Below, in pieces: positions 21,776-31,539 of a stretch of DNA of 64,000 bases. A program made the position numbers and the translations under genes. Each line of letters begins with the position of its first letter. Within the stretch, counting starts at the first letter, position 1. The DNA lies in the NCBI RefSeq assembly GCF_000367945.1, contig NZ_KB849179.1, forward strand, positions 1,741,134 through 1,805,133. The letters are read 5' to 3'. The stretch is from Acinetobacter proteolyticus (GTDB lineage: Bacteria; Pseudomonadota; Gammaproteobacteria; Pseudomonadales; Moraxellaceae). The notes beneath the pieces are model-generated. The model worked only from the letters and a program-made list of their open reading frames with translations, had not been told where the DNA came from and ran no database searches.

Positions 21776-23476
21776 TTAATAACTGACACGGCGATAGTTA
21801 CGATATTCTGGTGTCCAGAAATTATCTTCAATCGCTTGTTTCAACACATCATTACTCAACGGTACGGCCAAGCCATCCGCCATAGCAGCTTTTGCCACTT
21901 TAAAGGCAATAAACTTAGATACCTGTTGAATATCATTGATATTTGGCAATAAATCCGCTGCGGCATTTTTCAAACGCGGTGAACAATCTGCCAAAGCAGT
22001 ACTTGCAGCCATCAACATCGAATCACTGATATGCGTTGCGCCACATGCAATCACCCCAAGGCCAATACCTGGGAAGATATACGAGTTATTGCACTGTGCA
22101 ATGCTATACACCTTGCCTTGGAAATAAACTGGTGCAAAAGGACTCCCTGTTGCCACAATTGCAGCACCTTGCGTCCATTCAATAATATCTTTCGGTTGCG
22201 CTTCCACTTGTGAGGTCGGGTTCGACAACGGCAACACAATCGGATGCTTATAATATTTAGCTAAGGTTTTGATGACCTCTTCACTAAACAAACCTGCCTG
22301 CCCCGAGACCCCAATCAAGATACTTGGTTTGGCATTCTTGACCACGTCCAACAAAGCGACGTTGTCACCTGTATATTCCCAAGTGCTAATTGCAGTGACT
22401 GGCGTGGCAAGTTTTTGCTGAAAATCGAGTAAGTTTGGTTGTTGATCGGTCATCAAGCCGAAACGATCCACCATAAAGATGCGTGAACGCGCTTCATGGT
22501 CACTCAGACCTTCATCCATCATCTGTCTAACGATCTGTTCAGCGATACCACATCCTGCTGAACCTGCACCCACAAAGGTAACGGTTTGGTCTTTCAGTTG
22601 TTTGCCTTGTGCTCTTGAGGCAGCAATTAGGGTCGCAACAGTGACTGCTGCCGTACCTTGAATATCATCATTAAAACAGCAAATTTTATCGCGGTACTGA
22701 GTCAATAATGGCATGGCATTGGTTTGCGCAAAATCTTCAAATTGAATCAGCACATCTGGCCAACGCTGGCGCACTGCCTTAATAATCTGCTCAACAAATT
22801 CATAATATTGCTCACCACGAATACGTGGCTGTTTCCAACCCATATAAATTGGGTCATCCAGCAATTCTTGGTTATTGGTGCCGACATCAATGGTAATCGG
22901 CAAGGTATACGCAGGACTAATCCCACCACATGCGGTATAGAGCGACAACTTACCAATTGGAATACCCATACCACCAATTCCCTGATCGCCCAGACCCAAA
23001 ATGCGTTCACCATCGGTAATCACAATCACCTTAACGTTTTTCTTATTCACGTTATGGATAATTTGATCAATGTACTGACGCTCTGGATAGGAAATAAAAA
23101 TACCGCGATGTCGACGATAGATGTCTGAGAAGCGCTGACAAGCTTCCCCAACCGTTGGAGTATAAATAATCGGTAGCATTTCATCTAAATGCTGACTCAA
23201 CAAGTTATAGAACAAGGTTTCATTGGTATCTTGAATATTTCGCAAATAAATATGCTTATTCAAGTCACTATCAAATGAAAGGTACTGCTGATATGAACGT
23301 TGCGTCTGCTCTTCAATATTCTCGATATTGTATGGAACTAGCCCATGTAAGTTAAAATTCTCTCGTTCTTCTTCAGAAAAAGCAGAGCCTTTATTTAACA
23401 GAGGTAGTTCTAAAAGAGCGTTTCCAGCATAGTGAATATATAAAGGTTTTTTGATTTTACTAAGGCTCACAGACAT
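21776..23476 (-). CDS. maeA: NAD-dependent malic enzyme
   Basis: A 566-residue malic enzyme of the large SfcA/MaeA type, oxidatively decarboxylating malate to pyruvate with NAD. Visible are the N-terminal domain with [14 protein letters not shown], the metal-site segment FEDFAQTNA, a Rossmann motif [12 protein letters not shown] and the C-terminal [13 protein letters not shown] (usual SxPTS.. region). Length matches E. coli MaeA (565 residues). It is a single gene, convergent with the Lrp-family regulator. Its role would be gluconeogenic or anaplerotic balance during growth on TCA-entering substrates. Confidence 0.92.
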   Translation of the reverse strand: MSVSLSKIKKPLYIHYAGNALLELPLLNKGSAFSEEERENFNLHGLVPYNIENIEEQTQRSYQQYLSFDSDLNKHIYLRNIQDTNETLFYNLLSQHLDEMLPIIYTPTVGEACQRFSDIYRRHRGIFISYPERQYIDQIIHNVNKKNVKVIVITDGERILGLGDQGIGGMGIPIGKLSLYTACGGISPAYTLPITIDVGTNNQELLDDPIYMGWKQPRIRGEQYYEFVEQIIKAVRQRWPDVLIQFEDFAQTNAMPLLTQYRDKICCFNDDIQGTAAVTVATLIAASRAQGKQLKDQTVTFVGAGSAGCGIAEQIVRQMMDEGLSDHEARSRIFMVDRFGLMTDQQPNLLDFQQKLATPVTAISTWEYTGDNVALLDVVKNAKPSILIGVSGQAGLFSEEVIKTLAKYYKHPIVLPLSNPTSQVEAQPKDIIEWTQGAAIVATGSPFAPVYFQGKVYSIAQCNNSYIFPGIGLGVIACGATHISDSMLMAASTALADCSPRLKNAAADLLPNINDIQQVSKFIAFKVAKAAMADGLAVPLSNDVLKQAIEDNFWTPEYRNYRRVSY

Positions 23477-23727
23477 ACTTTACTCTTTAGACTCTCTCTC
23501 GAATGTACAAAAAATGGATTCGCTGAAGTACTTTAAAAAAGCGCTTTGGCATGGGCAATAATTTACACTAATCAGAGCTCGAAACCGAATAATCTAACTG
23601 TATGTAAACCGATTCAATATTTAGTAAATAAATAGTAGTCCCTATTTTGGATCGTTTTTTAAGCTTTCATGCAACATTTTGAATTATTTTTGCATTCAGG
23701 ATACTTTAGAATTGTAGTGATATCGTT

Positions 23728-23832
23728 CTAGCTGCTTTTTAATAGGCATTCCTCTCTGACATTGTGCTTGGCGATCAGATATTGTCTTGGTTCGAAGTAG
23801 TCAATCTTTGCTGTTTTAAAATCATATGACAT
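23728..23832 (-). CDS. Possible 34-residue small protein
   Basis: An ATG-started frame encodes 34 residues, beginning MSYDFKTAKIDYFEPRQ and ending CLLKSS. The composition is protein-like, with mixed charged and aromatic residues. The ribosome-binding site is weak. It may be a genuine small protein, a relic of a larger gene, or chance. I recognise no homologue. Confidence 0.25.
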   Translation of the reverse strand: MSYDFKTAKIDYFEPRQYLIAKHNVREECLLKSS

Positions 23833-23973
23833 GCATCATCTGACTTTAGTTATTCAACTCTTTCTCTTCTATCGCGCTCTACACCACCATTAAACCCTTT
23901 AAAACTAACAAGATGGGACAATTTTGCTCGCTCTATTGCAAATGATCGCCAGTTTTATATGATCTATGTGAAA

Positions 23974-24018
23974 GCATTGCTCACCCTATAACGCTCCTTG
24001 TTTAACAATGAGCAATGC
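23974..24018 (-). terminator. Inverted repeat downstream of the SDR gene
   Basis: GCATTGCTCA and TGAGCAATGC are perfect 10-bp arms with a 25-base loop, starting about 78 bases past the SDR stop. With no clear T run it is only a probable transcript end. Confidence 0.4.
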
Positions 24019-24095
24019 CTTCATCTATTTGAATAACAAAGCCACCTGATTCAAACTGAAGGTGAACTCAAATATTTCGCTACCATTCCGCGTTT

Positions 24096-24938
24096 TTAAG
24101 CTTTCTTTTTCTTGGACTTCTTAGTGAAAAAGCTTAGCGCATGTGAATAATGCGTTGGGGTAATGCGCTGAATCAGATCCAGTACTTTGGCATCATTACC
24201 AATCAAGATCCGTGCTTTATCCGCTTTCACCGCATCTAGAATAACTTTGGCCGCCTGCTCTGGTGGTGTTTTTAAGACCTTATTAAATGCCTGACTGGCC
24301 TTAGCTGGATTCATACCTAGGCTCCGAATACTGTCACTCATCCGTGCGCTATTGGCAATATTGGTACGGATTCCTCCCGGATGTACACAAGTTGAACTCA
24401 CGCCATCATTTTGAAGTTTTAATTCTTGTCTTAAGGCTTCAGTAAAACCACGAACTGCAAATTTCGTCGCGTTATAGGCACTTTGAGTGGGTTGCGCAGT
24501 TAGGCCAAACAGACTGGAAATATTAATAATATGCCCTTCACCACTTTGCTTGAGATAAGGTAAAAACTCTTTGGTGCCATAGACCACGCCCCAGAAGTTG
24601 ATCTTGAAAATCCATTCCAATTCTTCATAACTCATACCTTCAACAGTACTGGCGAGGGCTACACCTGCATTATTAAAAATCAGATTGATTTTGCCATGTG
24701 CCTTAAAGCTGTCTTCTGCCCAGTCACGAACAGCCTGCTGATCAGATACATCCAGTTTAGTCACCGTGACTTTGACTGGATACTGTTGTAGCAATGCCTG
24801 TGTTTCTACCAAGCCTTTTTGATTGACATCACTCAGCGCTAAATCAGCACCCTGCTGTGCCAATAAAATTGCGAGCTGTTGCCCAATACCAGATCCCGCG
24901 CCCGTAATTGCAGCGACTTTTTGATTAAAACTTTTCAT
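24096..24938 (-). CDS. Short-chain dehydrogenase/reductase
   Basis: A 280-residue classical SDR with the NAD(P)-binding TGAGSGIGQQ at residues 12-21, the NNAG motif (IFNNAGVAL), catalytic Ser in NISSLFG and YNATK. A lysine-rich C-terminus (KKSKKKKA) follows. It begins one base after the amidohydrolase stop, so the two are one transcript. Substrate unknown; the long C-terminal part resembles SDRs acting on lipophilic or acyl substrates (weak inference). Confidence 0.85.
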   Translation of the reverse strand: MKSFNQKVAAITGAGSGIGQQLAILLAQQGADLALSDVNQKGLVETQALLQQYPVKVTVTKLDVSDQQAVRDWAEDSFKAHGKINLIFNNAGVALASTVEGMSYEELEWIFKINFWGVVYGTKEFLPYLKQSGEGHIINISSLFGLTAQPTQSAYNATKFAVRGFTEALRQELKLQNDGVSSTCVHPGGIRTNIANSARMSDSIRSLGMNPAKASQAFNKVLKTPPEQAAKVILDAVKADKARILIGNDAKVLDLIQRITPTHYSHALSFFTKKSKKKKA

Positions 24939-24939
24939 A

Positions 24940-26016
24940 TCATGACTCTATTTGAAGTTGATAAAAATTGGCAGCGTTTTGTCTAAACATGGTATGCAAA
25001 GCCTGATCACCATAAGGACTCAGCATTTGAATATAGGCGTGGATTAGGTCATTTAAACGGGCATTCGGCTTATCCATGGGAAAATTGGATGCAAACATGA
25101 TCCGCTCTGTACCAAATACCGCGATTGCATGTTGAATCATTGGCGTGAGTAAACTCACCATCTCACTTACACTTGCCGTTCGATCTTGCTGATAAAAGCG
25201 ATGCCCCAATACGGGCATCATCAAACCTGAGATTTTGGCATGGACATTTTTCTGTTCCGCCAGTCGTGCCAAATCCTGTTGCCATTGTTTAAAAATGGCA
25301 TCACGCTGCGATTGTGTCATTCCCGTTTTCTTGCCTACGGCTCCAAATAAACCAACAGGTGTCGCCAGATGGTCAACCACAATACGCGTTTCAGGAAATT
25401 GTTGAGCTAAGGCAGTAATCTCATTTAATTGGGTGGAATAGCCCCATGCATCAAAAGATAAATCCAGTTTTGCCAGTTGTTCAAAACCTGTAAGGAATTT
25501 CTTGTTCTGGTATAAATGTGGCTGATCACACCAACGGTAAACACCCTTATCTTGATGCCAAGCCCCCATTTTACGGATACCGCGAAAGCGTGGGCTCGCC
25601 TGCTGATGGGCTTTAAGAATATCCTTAAATTTTCGATCTCTTGGATCAGCTGTCGCAACAATGGCACCTAATTTTAGACCTTGTGCTTTAAAATCTAATT
25701 GCTGAATCCAATCCGTTTCTTCAACCACACCCAAGCCTTTGTGGTGATGCCAGTTGGCTTCGACATGAACCACACTCTCGACTAAAAATAGCGAAGTGTC
25801 GGCCTGATAATGCTCAGGTAAATAAGGACGTAATGCGTATTCTGTTAAGCCTAAACTATCCAATAACGGCTTAGGCTTGACTAACCTGACCACTCGATCC
25901 ATCACCCTCGGATATTTCCCCAAAGCTTTGACCAATAAGGCTGCTGAATGCGGTGTGTGATAAGGATCCCACTGATGAATATGCGGGTCTATGATTGCAA
26001 AATCTAATCTTGTCAT
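24940..26016 (-). CDS. Amidohydrolase-family TIM-barrel metal hydrolase
   Basis: A 358-residue amidohydrolase-2 family protein. The N-terminal IDPHIHQWDP has the paired metal-binding His residues; VVDHLATP and the C-terminal RIMFASNFPMDKPN are further family segments. Homologues include lactonases (2-pyrone-4,6-dicarboxylate or sugar lactonase type) and decarboxylases. Paired with the SDR one base downstream, an oxidation-plus-hydrolysis pair acting on one compound is plausible. The substrate is not evident. Confidence 0.8.
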   Translation of the reverse strand: MTRLDFAIIDPHIHQWDPYHTPHSAALLVKALGKYPRVMDRVVRLVKPKPLLDSLGLTEYALRPYLPEHYQADTSLFLVESVVHVEANWHHHKGLGVVEETDWIQQLDFKAQGLKLGAIVATADPRDRKFKDILKAHQQASPRFRGIRKMGAWHQDKGVYRWCDQPHLYQNKKFLTGFEQLAKLDLSFDAWGYSTQLNEITALAQQFPETRIVVDHLATPVGLFGAVGKKTGMTQSQRDAIFKQWQQDLARLAEQKNVHAKISGLMMPVLGHRFYQQDRTASVSEMVSLLTPMIQHAIAVFGTERIMFASNFPMDKPNARLNDLIHAYIQMLSPYGDQALHTMFRQNAANFYQLQIES

Positions 26017-26235
26017 TGTTGTACTCGATATAAGCTCAGCGCATAAAATTTGAAATGATGCTCATCCATGACATCTCTAATATTTCTAAATACAGTGTTC
26101 GTGGTTTTAGCCTACTGAACAAAGTACTATGAATAAAATGATTTATTTAAATATTTAACTATGAATAGCATTCATTCATTAGTAAGAATAATAAATGCAT
26201 TATCAATACTTTAATTTTTATAAACTCTGCCATTA

Positions 26236-26263
26236 TTGTAAATGATTCCTATTTAACTATACT
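26236..26263 (+). promoter_or_regulatory. Promoter and weak Fur-like box of the TonB-dependent receptor
   Basis: TTGTAA and TATACT are spaced by 16 bases. TAAATGATTCCTATTTA (26239-26255), overlapping the spacer, is a partial palindrome with about half the positions of a 19-bp Fur box. Iron control would fit a siderophore receptor, but the match is weak. Confidence 0.3.
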
Positions 26264-26278
26264 TAAGCCGCTTATTGC

Positions 26279-28531
26279 ATGCTCAACCGCCCTTTTAAGC
26301 CCAATAAGTTTATGACGCTCCTGCATCAACCTCATTTTCTGTATCGCACTGGTATCCTTATGTCTGCTTTCTCCCCACGCAAAAATCTTATTACTATTGA
26401 AATTTTAAAACAAAGCAGCCCATTCCTTTTATCTTTAATACCTGTGCTGTCGTGGGCAGAAATGACCTCAGAACACCCCACACAACTCGCAACCATTAAT
26501 GTGCAAGCTGAGCAATCCTCCAGTTATATCGCCGCACCAACAGCATCAACATTACGCGGCAATCAAAACAATCTAGAAAGCCCACAAACCGTAAATGTAG
26601 TGTCTAAACAATATATGAAAGATTATTTGCCAGCAAACTTGGACAATGCACTGACCCAAGTCAGTGGTATTACGCAGGGCAATACGTTGGGTGGTACTCA
26701 AGATACCGTCATGAAACGGGGTTTTGGTGATAATCGTGATGGCTCGATTACCGTGAATGGCATGCCAATTGTGCAAGGTCGCACCATGAATGCTGCGGTT
26801 GAGCAGGTTGAAGTTTTAAAAGGGCCTGCGTCTTTACTCTACGGCATTATGGACCCAGGTGGTGTGGTCAATGTCATTACAAAAAAACCTGAAACGACGC
26901 AAAAAACTGAATTTTCAGTTTATGGCTCAAGCTTCGCCGCAGGTAAAAATGGTCTAGGTGCGAGTCTGGATACCACGGGTTCAATCAGCGACAGTAACTT
27001 TGCCTATCGTTTTATTGCCGATCATTCCGATGCAGACTATTGGCGTAATTTCGGTAATCTCAAACAGACTTTAATTGCACCCTCATTAGGTTGGGATAAT
27101 GGTCAAACCAAAGTCAATTTAAGTTATCAATATCGTGACTTTGACGTCCCTTTTGATCGTTCCACTATTTTTGATCCAAAGACCAAGCAAGCCTTACCAA
27201 TCTCGAAATATCAACGCTTAGATGAAGCCTTTAACCAAATGAAAGGTGAAGCTCATTTGGCGCAACTCTTAGTTGATCATCAGCTTAATGATAACTGGTC
27301 AGCTCACCTGGGCTATAGCTATAATTACGAAACTTACGATGCCAATCAACTCCGTGTGACCAAGCTAAATACGGCCAACCATACGGTGACACGCCGTACC
27401 GATGCCACTCTAAATGCTGAAAGCGTGGACAGCAATGCTCAAGCTTATCTCAATGGTTCAGTCAATTTACTGGGTTTAAAACATGATCTGCAAATTGGTT
27501 CAGACATCGAATACCGTAAATATTTCCGTCCAGATATGGTCCGTGGTGATACTTCAACTTTAGATTACTTAAATCCAAAGTTCGGAACGGTTGAAGCTTC
27601 TCAAAATATCGTTGCATCCGATAGCGACCAAACCGATAAATTGCATACTTACGGTTTTTATATGCAAGATGCCATCCACTTAAATGAAAACTGGATTGCC
27701 GTGCTCGGTGGACGTTACCTGAATTATCAACAGACTGCTGGACGTGGCAGACCATTTAAGGAAAATACCAATACAAAGGATGATGCATGGCTTCCACATG
27801 CAGGCTTAGTCTATCAATGGAATGATCAACTGTCTTTCTATGGCAGCTATACCGAATCCCTAAAACCCTCGTCTTCAATCGCACCTTTAGGCGGCGATGC
27901 AGTCATTGATGCGCACGTTAAACCTGAACAAGCCAAATCTTATGAAGTCGGTGCCAAATACGAATTCAATGAGCGTATTAAAGCTAACTTTGCACTCTAC
28001 GATATTAAAAAGCGTAATGTTTTAGCCAAAGTAACCAATCCATCCAGTAATGAAGTCGAACTGCATACCACAGGCGCAGTCCGTTCCAAAGGCGCTGAAC
28101 TCGACCTGACAGGCCGTCTGACTGATCAACTTGATGCAACCCTGACCTACGCCTATACCGATGCCAAAGTCACTGAAGATGAGCTTGGTCTGCAAGGTAA
28201 TCGCTTGAGCAATGTCGCACGAGATACAGCCTCATTAGCCTTGGCCTATAATTATGGCGAACTTTATCATGGCAAATTACGTTTAGGGCTCAGTGGCAAT
28301 TATGTCGGTAAACGTGCGGGAGACTCGGAAAATAGCTTTGAGCTGCCAGAGTATGCATTGGCCAATGCCTTTGTCAGTTATGACACCACGATTGCCAAAC
28401 AAGCAGTGAACTTCCAATTTAATTTAAATAATATCTTTGATAAAACCTACTATACGGCCAGCGTTAATAATCTGGCGGTGTCTCAAGGGGATTCTCGTCA
28501 AGCGGTATTACGTGCCACGTTTAAATTCTAA
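26279..28531 (+). CDS. TonB-dependent siderophore receptor
   Basis: A 750-residue outer-membrane receptor. A plug domain (about residues 90-200: SPQTVNVVSKQYMKDYLPANLDNAL..., ending GPASLLYGIMDPGGVVNVITKKP) is followed by a 22-strand barrel ending in Phe (LRATFKF). The pattern matches the ferrichrome/ferric siderophore subclass such as FhuA, FoxA or FpvA. The start is uncertain. The first ATG (26279) would leave a leader of only a few bases from the predicted promoter; the ATG at 26360 (MSAFSPRKN) fits better, with a signal segment SPFLLSLIPVLSWA. A terminator and a ThuA-like secreted protein follow. Confidence 0.88.
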   Translation: MLNRPFKPNKFMTLLHQPHFLYRTGILMSAFSPRKNLITIEILKQSSPFLLSLIPVLSWAEMTSEHPTQLATINVQAEQSSSYIAAPTASTLRGNQNNLESPQTVNVVSKQYMKDYLPANLDNALTQVSGITQGNTLGGTQDTVMKRGFGDNRDGSITVNGMPIVQGRTMNAAVEQVEVLKGPASLLYGIMDPGGVVNVITKKPETTQKTEFSVYGSSFAAGKNGLGASLDTTGSISDSNFAYRFIADHSDADYWRNFGNLKQTLIAPSLGWDNGQTKVNLSYQYRDFDVPFDRSTIFDPKTKQALPISKYQRLDEAFNQMKGEAHLAQLLVDHQLNDNWSAHLGYSYNYETYDANQLRVTKLNTANHTVTRRTDATLNAESVDSNAQAYLNGSVNLLGLKHDLQIGSDIEYRKYFRPDMVRGDTSTLDYLNPKFGTVEASQNIVASDSDQTDKLHTYGFYMQDAIHLNENWIAVLGGRYLNYQQTAGRGRPFKENTNTKDDAWLPHAGLVYQWNDQLSFYGSYTESLKPSSSIAPLGGDAVIDAHVKPEQAKSYEVGAKYEFNERIKANFALYDIKKRNVLAKVTNPSSNEVELHTTGAVRSKGAELDLTGRLTDQLDATLTYAYTDAKVTEDELGLQGNRLSNVARDTASLALAYNYGELYHGKLRLGLSGNYVGKRAGDSENSFELPEYALANAFVSYDTTIAKQAVNFQFNLNNIFDKTYYTASVNNLAVSQGDSRQAVLRATFKF

Positions 28532-28540
28532 TAGAGGATC

Positions 28541-28568
28541 AGCGCAGTAAGTTCATTACTGCGCTTTT
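28541..28568 (+). terminator. Terminator between the TonB receptor and the ThuA-like gene
   Basis: AGCGCAGTAA and TTACTGCGCT form a perfect 10-bp stem with a 5-base loop followed by TTT. It ends only about 10 bases before the next ATG, so read-through or attenuation may set expression of the downstream gene. Confidence 0.75.
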
Positions 28569-28577
28569 GAGATCAAT

Positions 28578-29261
28578 ATGAAAAAAATTCTTACGATCAT
28601 GACGATGATCCTTGCCTTTAGTACATGGACATCGTCTGCGTATGCCCAAACCCGAATTGCGCTGATTTCACAGCTTAAAGGGGCTTCCTTTGCCACCGAT
28701 GTTGCGATTCAAAATTACTTGCAACGCAAGGGCTATCAGGTTGAGCTACTCGATCAATCTGTTTCCCCCAACAGTTTAAAAAACACCGATCTCGTGATTA
28801 TCTCATCAACGGTGGCATCCAAAAATCTTCAATCAGGTTGGCGACAACTCCCGATTCCGCTGATGACATGGGAAAATGATTATCTCGATGATCTAGCGAT
28901 GACCGGTAAACGAATTGATACTGATTTTGGCGAAGTGGAGAAAGAACGTTATTTGTGGCTGGTCAATGCACCTCATCCTCTATCCGCTCAATTAGCAGCA
29001 GGAACTCATAATGTCTATCAAGCACAGGCGCCAATGAGTTGGGGCAAACCAGGATTAGGTGCAACCATCATTGCAACCATTTATGGACAACCTGAAAAAG
29101 TCGCAATCTGGGGCTATGAAAAAGGTGCAACTATGGATTATGAGTCGCTAGCACCAGCAAAACGACTAATGTTTTTTCTCAATAACGAAACTTTTAGCAA
29201 TCTGTCTGAGGACGGCTTGAAACTGTTTGATGCCGCGATTCAATGGTCATTGAACAAATAA
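28578..29261 (+). CDS. Secreted ThuA-like protein
   Basis: A 227-residue protein with a clear Sec signal peptide (MKKILTIMTMILAFSTWTSSAYA, cleavage after about residue 23). The mature part resembles the ThuA/class I glutamine amidotransferase-like fold (strand RIALISQLKG, then LVIISSTVAS and WGYEKGATM), without a clear catalytic Cys. Function unknown. Position directly behind the receptor suggests a periplasmic role with the same ligand (inference). Confidence 0.65.
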   Translation: MKKILTIMTMILAFSTWTSSAYAQTRIALISQLKGASFATDVAIQNYLQRKGYQVELLDQSVSPNSLKNTDLVIISSTVASKNLQSGWRQLPIPLMTWENDYLDDLAMTGKRIDTDFGEVEKERYLWLVNAPHPLSAQLAAGTHNVYQAQAPMSWGKPGLGATIIATIYGQPEKVAIWGYEKGATMDYESLAPAKRLMFFLNNETFSNLSEDGLKLFDAAIQWSLNK

Positions 29262-29343
29262 AATCCAAGCTTAGATTTCAATGAACTGATGTATTTCATG
29301 ATGCGTCAGTTTAAATTCTTACTACGACCTTTGCTTGAATGCT

Positions 29344-30237
29344 CTAAAATACTTCCAGACTCATCGTTGCCCTAAAGTTTTTAGGTGCACAACCAAAGCG
29401 CTGTGCAAAAGCACGACTAAAGGCGGCTTGAGAGGAATAGCCGACGCATTCAGCAACTTGTGCAATATTTTTATCTGTTTCTTTGAGCAATTGGCTGGCT
29501 AACTTCATCCGCCAATTTTTTAAATACAGCATCGGGGGTACGCCAACCCATTCAACAAATTTTTTGGAAAAACTGGAGCGAGATTGTTTGGTCAGTTGGG
29601 CAAGCGAATTCACATCCCATTCATAGGCGGGGTGTGCATGCATCAATGATAATGCCTTACTCATCATCGGATCGCGTAATGCAGAAATCCAACTTTGATG
29701 TTCAATCATCTCCGTTGCTAACCAAAACCGTATCGACCAGACCAACAATAAATCAATGATTCGAGACAACATGACTCGACTACCCAGTGCTGGGTGTTCC
29801 AGCTCAAGCTTGATTGCAGCAACTGTCATGGGTACCCATTCCGCGACTTTTTCAGCATTATGGTGTGACGGTACATGAATGTAACTCGGCAATCCTTCTG
29901 CAATCGCCTCGCCATAAACACCATTCAATTGAAAAGTACAGCTAATTACATCAGCAACGGAATCCTGTCCTTTACATGCTTCGATCGAATGTTCCAACTT
30001 GGTAGGCAATACAACAATATCGCCTTGCTGCAAAATCAAATCGACTTGCATTCGTTTGATTCTCAATCGACAGCTCGCCAGCTGAATAATATGGATATAA
30101 GCATATCGGGCAGGAAAGCACAGTTTGTCTTGTGCTGAAAGATGTTCAACAGCATAGATTTCACCCGAGATATTAGCGAAGCGATAAATATCAAAAAAGA
30201 TATCTGTTAAAACATGCTCATCACTCATTTTGCGCAT
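29344..30237 (-). CDS. AraC-family transcriptional regulator with cupin sensor
   Basis: A 297-residue regulator. The N-terminal cupin-type ligand domain occupies about residues 10-190. The C-terminal AraC double helix-turn-helix covers roughly 200-290, including LTKQSRSSFSKKF and IAQVAECVGYSSQAAFSRAFAQRFGCAPKNFR. It is transcribed divergently from the hydrolase at 30432, a typical regulator-target arrangement, and is convergent with the ThuA-like gene. Two start ATGs, 9 bases apart, are possible. Confidence 0.88.
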   Translation of the reverse strand: MRKMSDEHVLTDIFFDIYRFANISGEIYAVEHLSAQDKLCFPARYAYIHIIQLASCRLRIKRMQVDLILQQGDIVVLPTKLEHSIEACKGQDSVADVISCTFQLNGVYGEAIAEGLPSYIHVPSHHNAEKVAEWVPMTVAAIKLELEHPALGSRVMLSRIIDLLLVWSIRFWLATEMIEHQSWISALRDPMMSKALSLMHAHPAYEWDVNSLAQLTKQSRSSFSKKFVEWVGVPPMLYLKNWRMKLASQLLKETDKNIAQVAECVGYSSQAAFSRAFAQRFGCAPKNFRATMSLEVF

Positions 30238-30431
30238 TTGTCCTTAAAAGTGTTTCTGCAAAAACATTGGCGTTTCAGTTATTGTACAAGCCGAACAAAT
30301 CACCAATAATCTTTTTCAGAAGATTTCGATAGTATAAAAATCGATCAACTCCTTTCTCATTCTTATACAGTCAACCTTCCCTTTTTAAGCTTATAAAATT
30401 CAATACAATAGCGTTCAGCTAGGAGATAAAT

Positions 30432-31127
30432 ATGAGTACTCAACCGACCATTATTCTCGTACACGGTTTTTGGGGCGGTGCAGCCCATTGGACCAAAGTG
30501 ATCAATGAATTGTCCCATCAAGGTTATAAGACCTTGCGTGCCGTGGAACTTCCATTAACCTCACTGGCAGATGACGTTGAACGAACTCAAAAAATGATTG
30601 CCCAAGCTGATGGGGATGTGCTGTTAGTCGGTCATTCTTACGGCGGCGCAGTGATTACCGAAGCAGGGAATCATCCGAATGTTGTGGGTTTGGTTTATAT
30701 TGCCGCCTTTGCACCAGACAGTAATGAAAGCCCAGGGGTAATTACCCAACAACATTTACCTGTTGCCGCACCGAATCTAGAACCTGATAGTGATGGTTAT
30801 CTCTGGTTAAAAGTCGATAAATTTCACGAAAGTTTCTGTCAGGATCTCACTCAAGATGAAGGTTTTGCCATGGGTGTCACTCAAAAAGCACCTTTAGCCA
30901 GTACTTTTGGCGATAACATTAGCAACCCAGCGTGGAAAACCAAACCCTCTTGGTATCAAATCTCAACACAGGACCGAATGATCAGTCCAGAAAACCAAGC
31001 TGTCATGTCTGATCGTTTAAACGCCAAAAAAGTGATCTCCTTAAACGCCAGCCATGCTTCATTGGCATCACAGCCAAAAGAAGTGACTGCCTTAATTACT
31101 GAAGCTGTGTCATTTCTGAGTAAGTAA
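30432..31127 (+). CDS. Alpha/beta hydrolase (esterase)
   Basis: A 231-residue hydrolase of the EstC/salicylate-esterase-like type. The oxyanion region HGFWGG is at residues 11-16, nucleophile Ser69 lies in GHSYGG, and a late His lies in NASHASLAS. There is no signal peptide, so it is probably cytoplasmic. AGGAGATAAAT immediately upstream gives a strong ribosome-binding site. Likely controlled by the divergent AraC-type gene. The substrate is unknown. Confidence 0.85.
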   Translation: MSTQPTIILVHGFWGGAAHWTKVINELSHQGYKTLRAVELPLTSLADDVERTQKMIAQADGDVLLVGHSYGGAVITEAGNHPNVVGLVYIAAFAPDSNESPGVITQQHLPVAAPNLEPDSDGYLWLKVDKFHESFCQDLTQDEGFAMGVTQKAPLASTFGDNISNPAWKTKPSWYQISTQDRMISPENQAVMSDRLNAKKVISLNASHASLASQPKEVTALITEAVSFLSK

Positions 31128-31137
31128 AGCAGACTGT

Positions 31138-31174
31138 GATATAGGGAATAATTTGATTCCCTATATCCTCTTTT
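31138..31174 (+). terminator. Terminator of the hydrolase gene
   Basis: GATATAGGGAAT and ATTCCCTATATC form a 12-bp perfect stem with a 6-base loop, followed by CTCTTTT. Confidence 0.88.
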
Positions 31175-31213
31175 CATTCCACTCAACTTCGACAAAACCA
31201 AGAAGACTCAGTT

Positions 31214-31323
31214 TATAGTAAGTATTCCCAGATAATGTAGCCTAGACCGAATCCAAGAAATGCATACAAAGTAATAATGAAGAATACAAAACTGGCATTA
31301 TTCTTTTTTTTCAAAAAACTCAT
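31214..31323 (-). pseudogene. Possible small membrane protein split by a frameshift
   Basis: An ATG at 31323 with an AAAGGTG site 5 bases upstream opens a 26-residue frame ending at a TAG (31243). The first 22 residues (MSFLKKKNNASFVFFIITLY...) look like the start of a single-pass membrane peptide. A -1 shift near residue 22 would continue the helix as LGFGLGYIIWEYLL and end at a TAA at 31214, giving about 36 residues. This may be a decayed gene, a sequence error, or chance. The rest of the 412-bp gap shows only the terminator and the fadE-side spacer. Confidence 0.3.
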
Positions 31324-31539
31324 ATCAGCACCTTTGGCTTTGCTCAATTCATGTAGTTATAGTGCAATAAGATACAGAATAAAAAAAGACACAGAATTTT
31401 CCAAAAAAAATATAACAGATCGCTGCAAAAAACAGAAACTGTTATGAAAACAACCCCAAATATAATTGCTACATGCATCACAGCATGATCATCAATCTAT
31501 TCAGGGCTGCTCTATCTTATTTTAATATGCTAAAAATGA

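Larger units (their letters stand above)
23477..24095. other. 619-bp gap between malic enzyme and the SDR gene
   Basis: It should contain the malic enzyme promoter on the minus strand. A 34-codon minus-strand ORF (23728-23832) and a 10-bp inverted repeat (23974-24018) are described separately. I see no transposase fragment or tRNA. Confidence 0.4.

Noticed and set aside
22724..23128. 134-codon + strand ORF inside malic enzyme
   Set aside because: Antisense to conserved coding sequence of maeA, with no promoter or known domain.
23974..24018. 10-bp inverted repeat considered as insertion-sequence ends
   Set aside because: Only 25 bases lie between the arms and no transposase or target duplication is visible.
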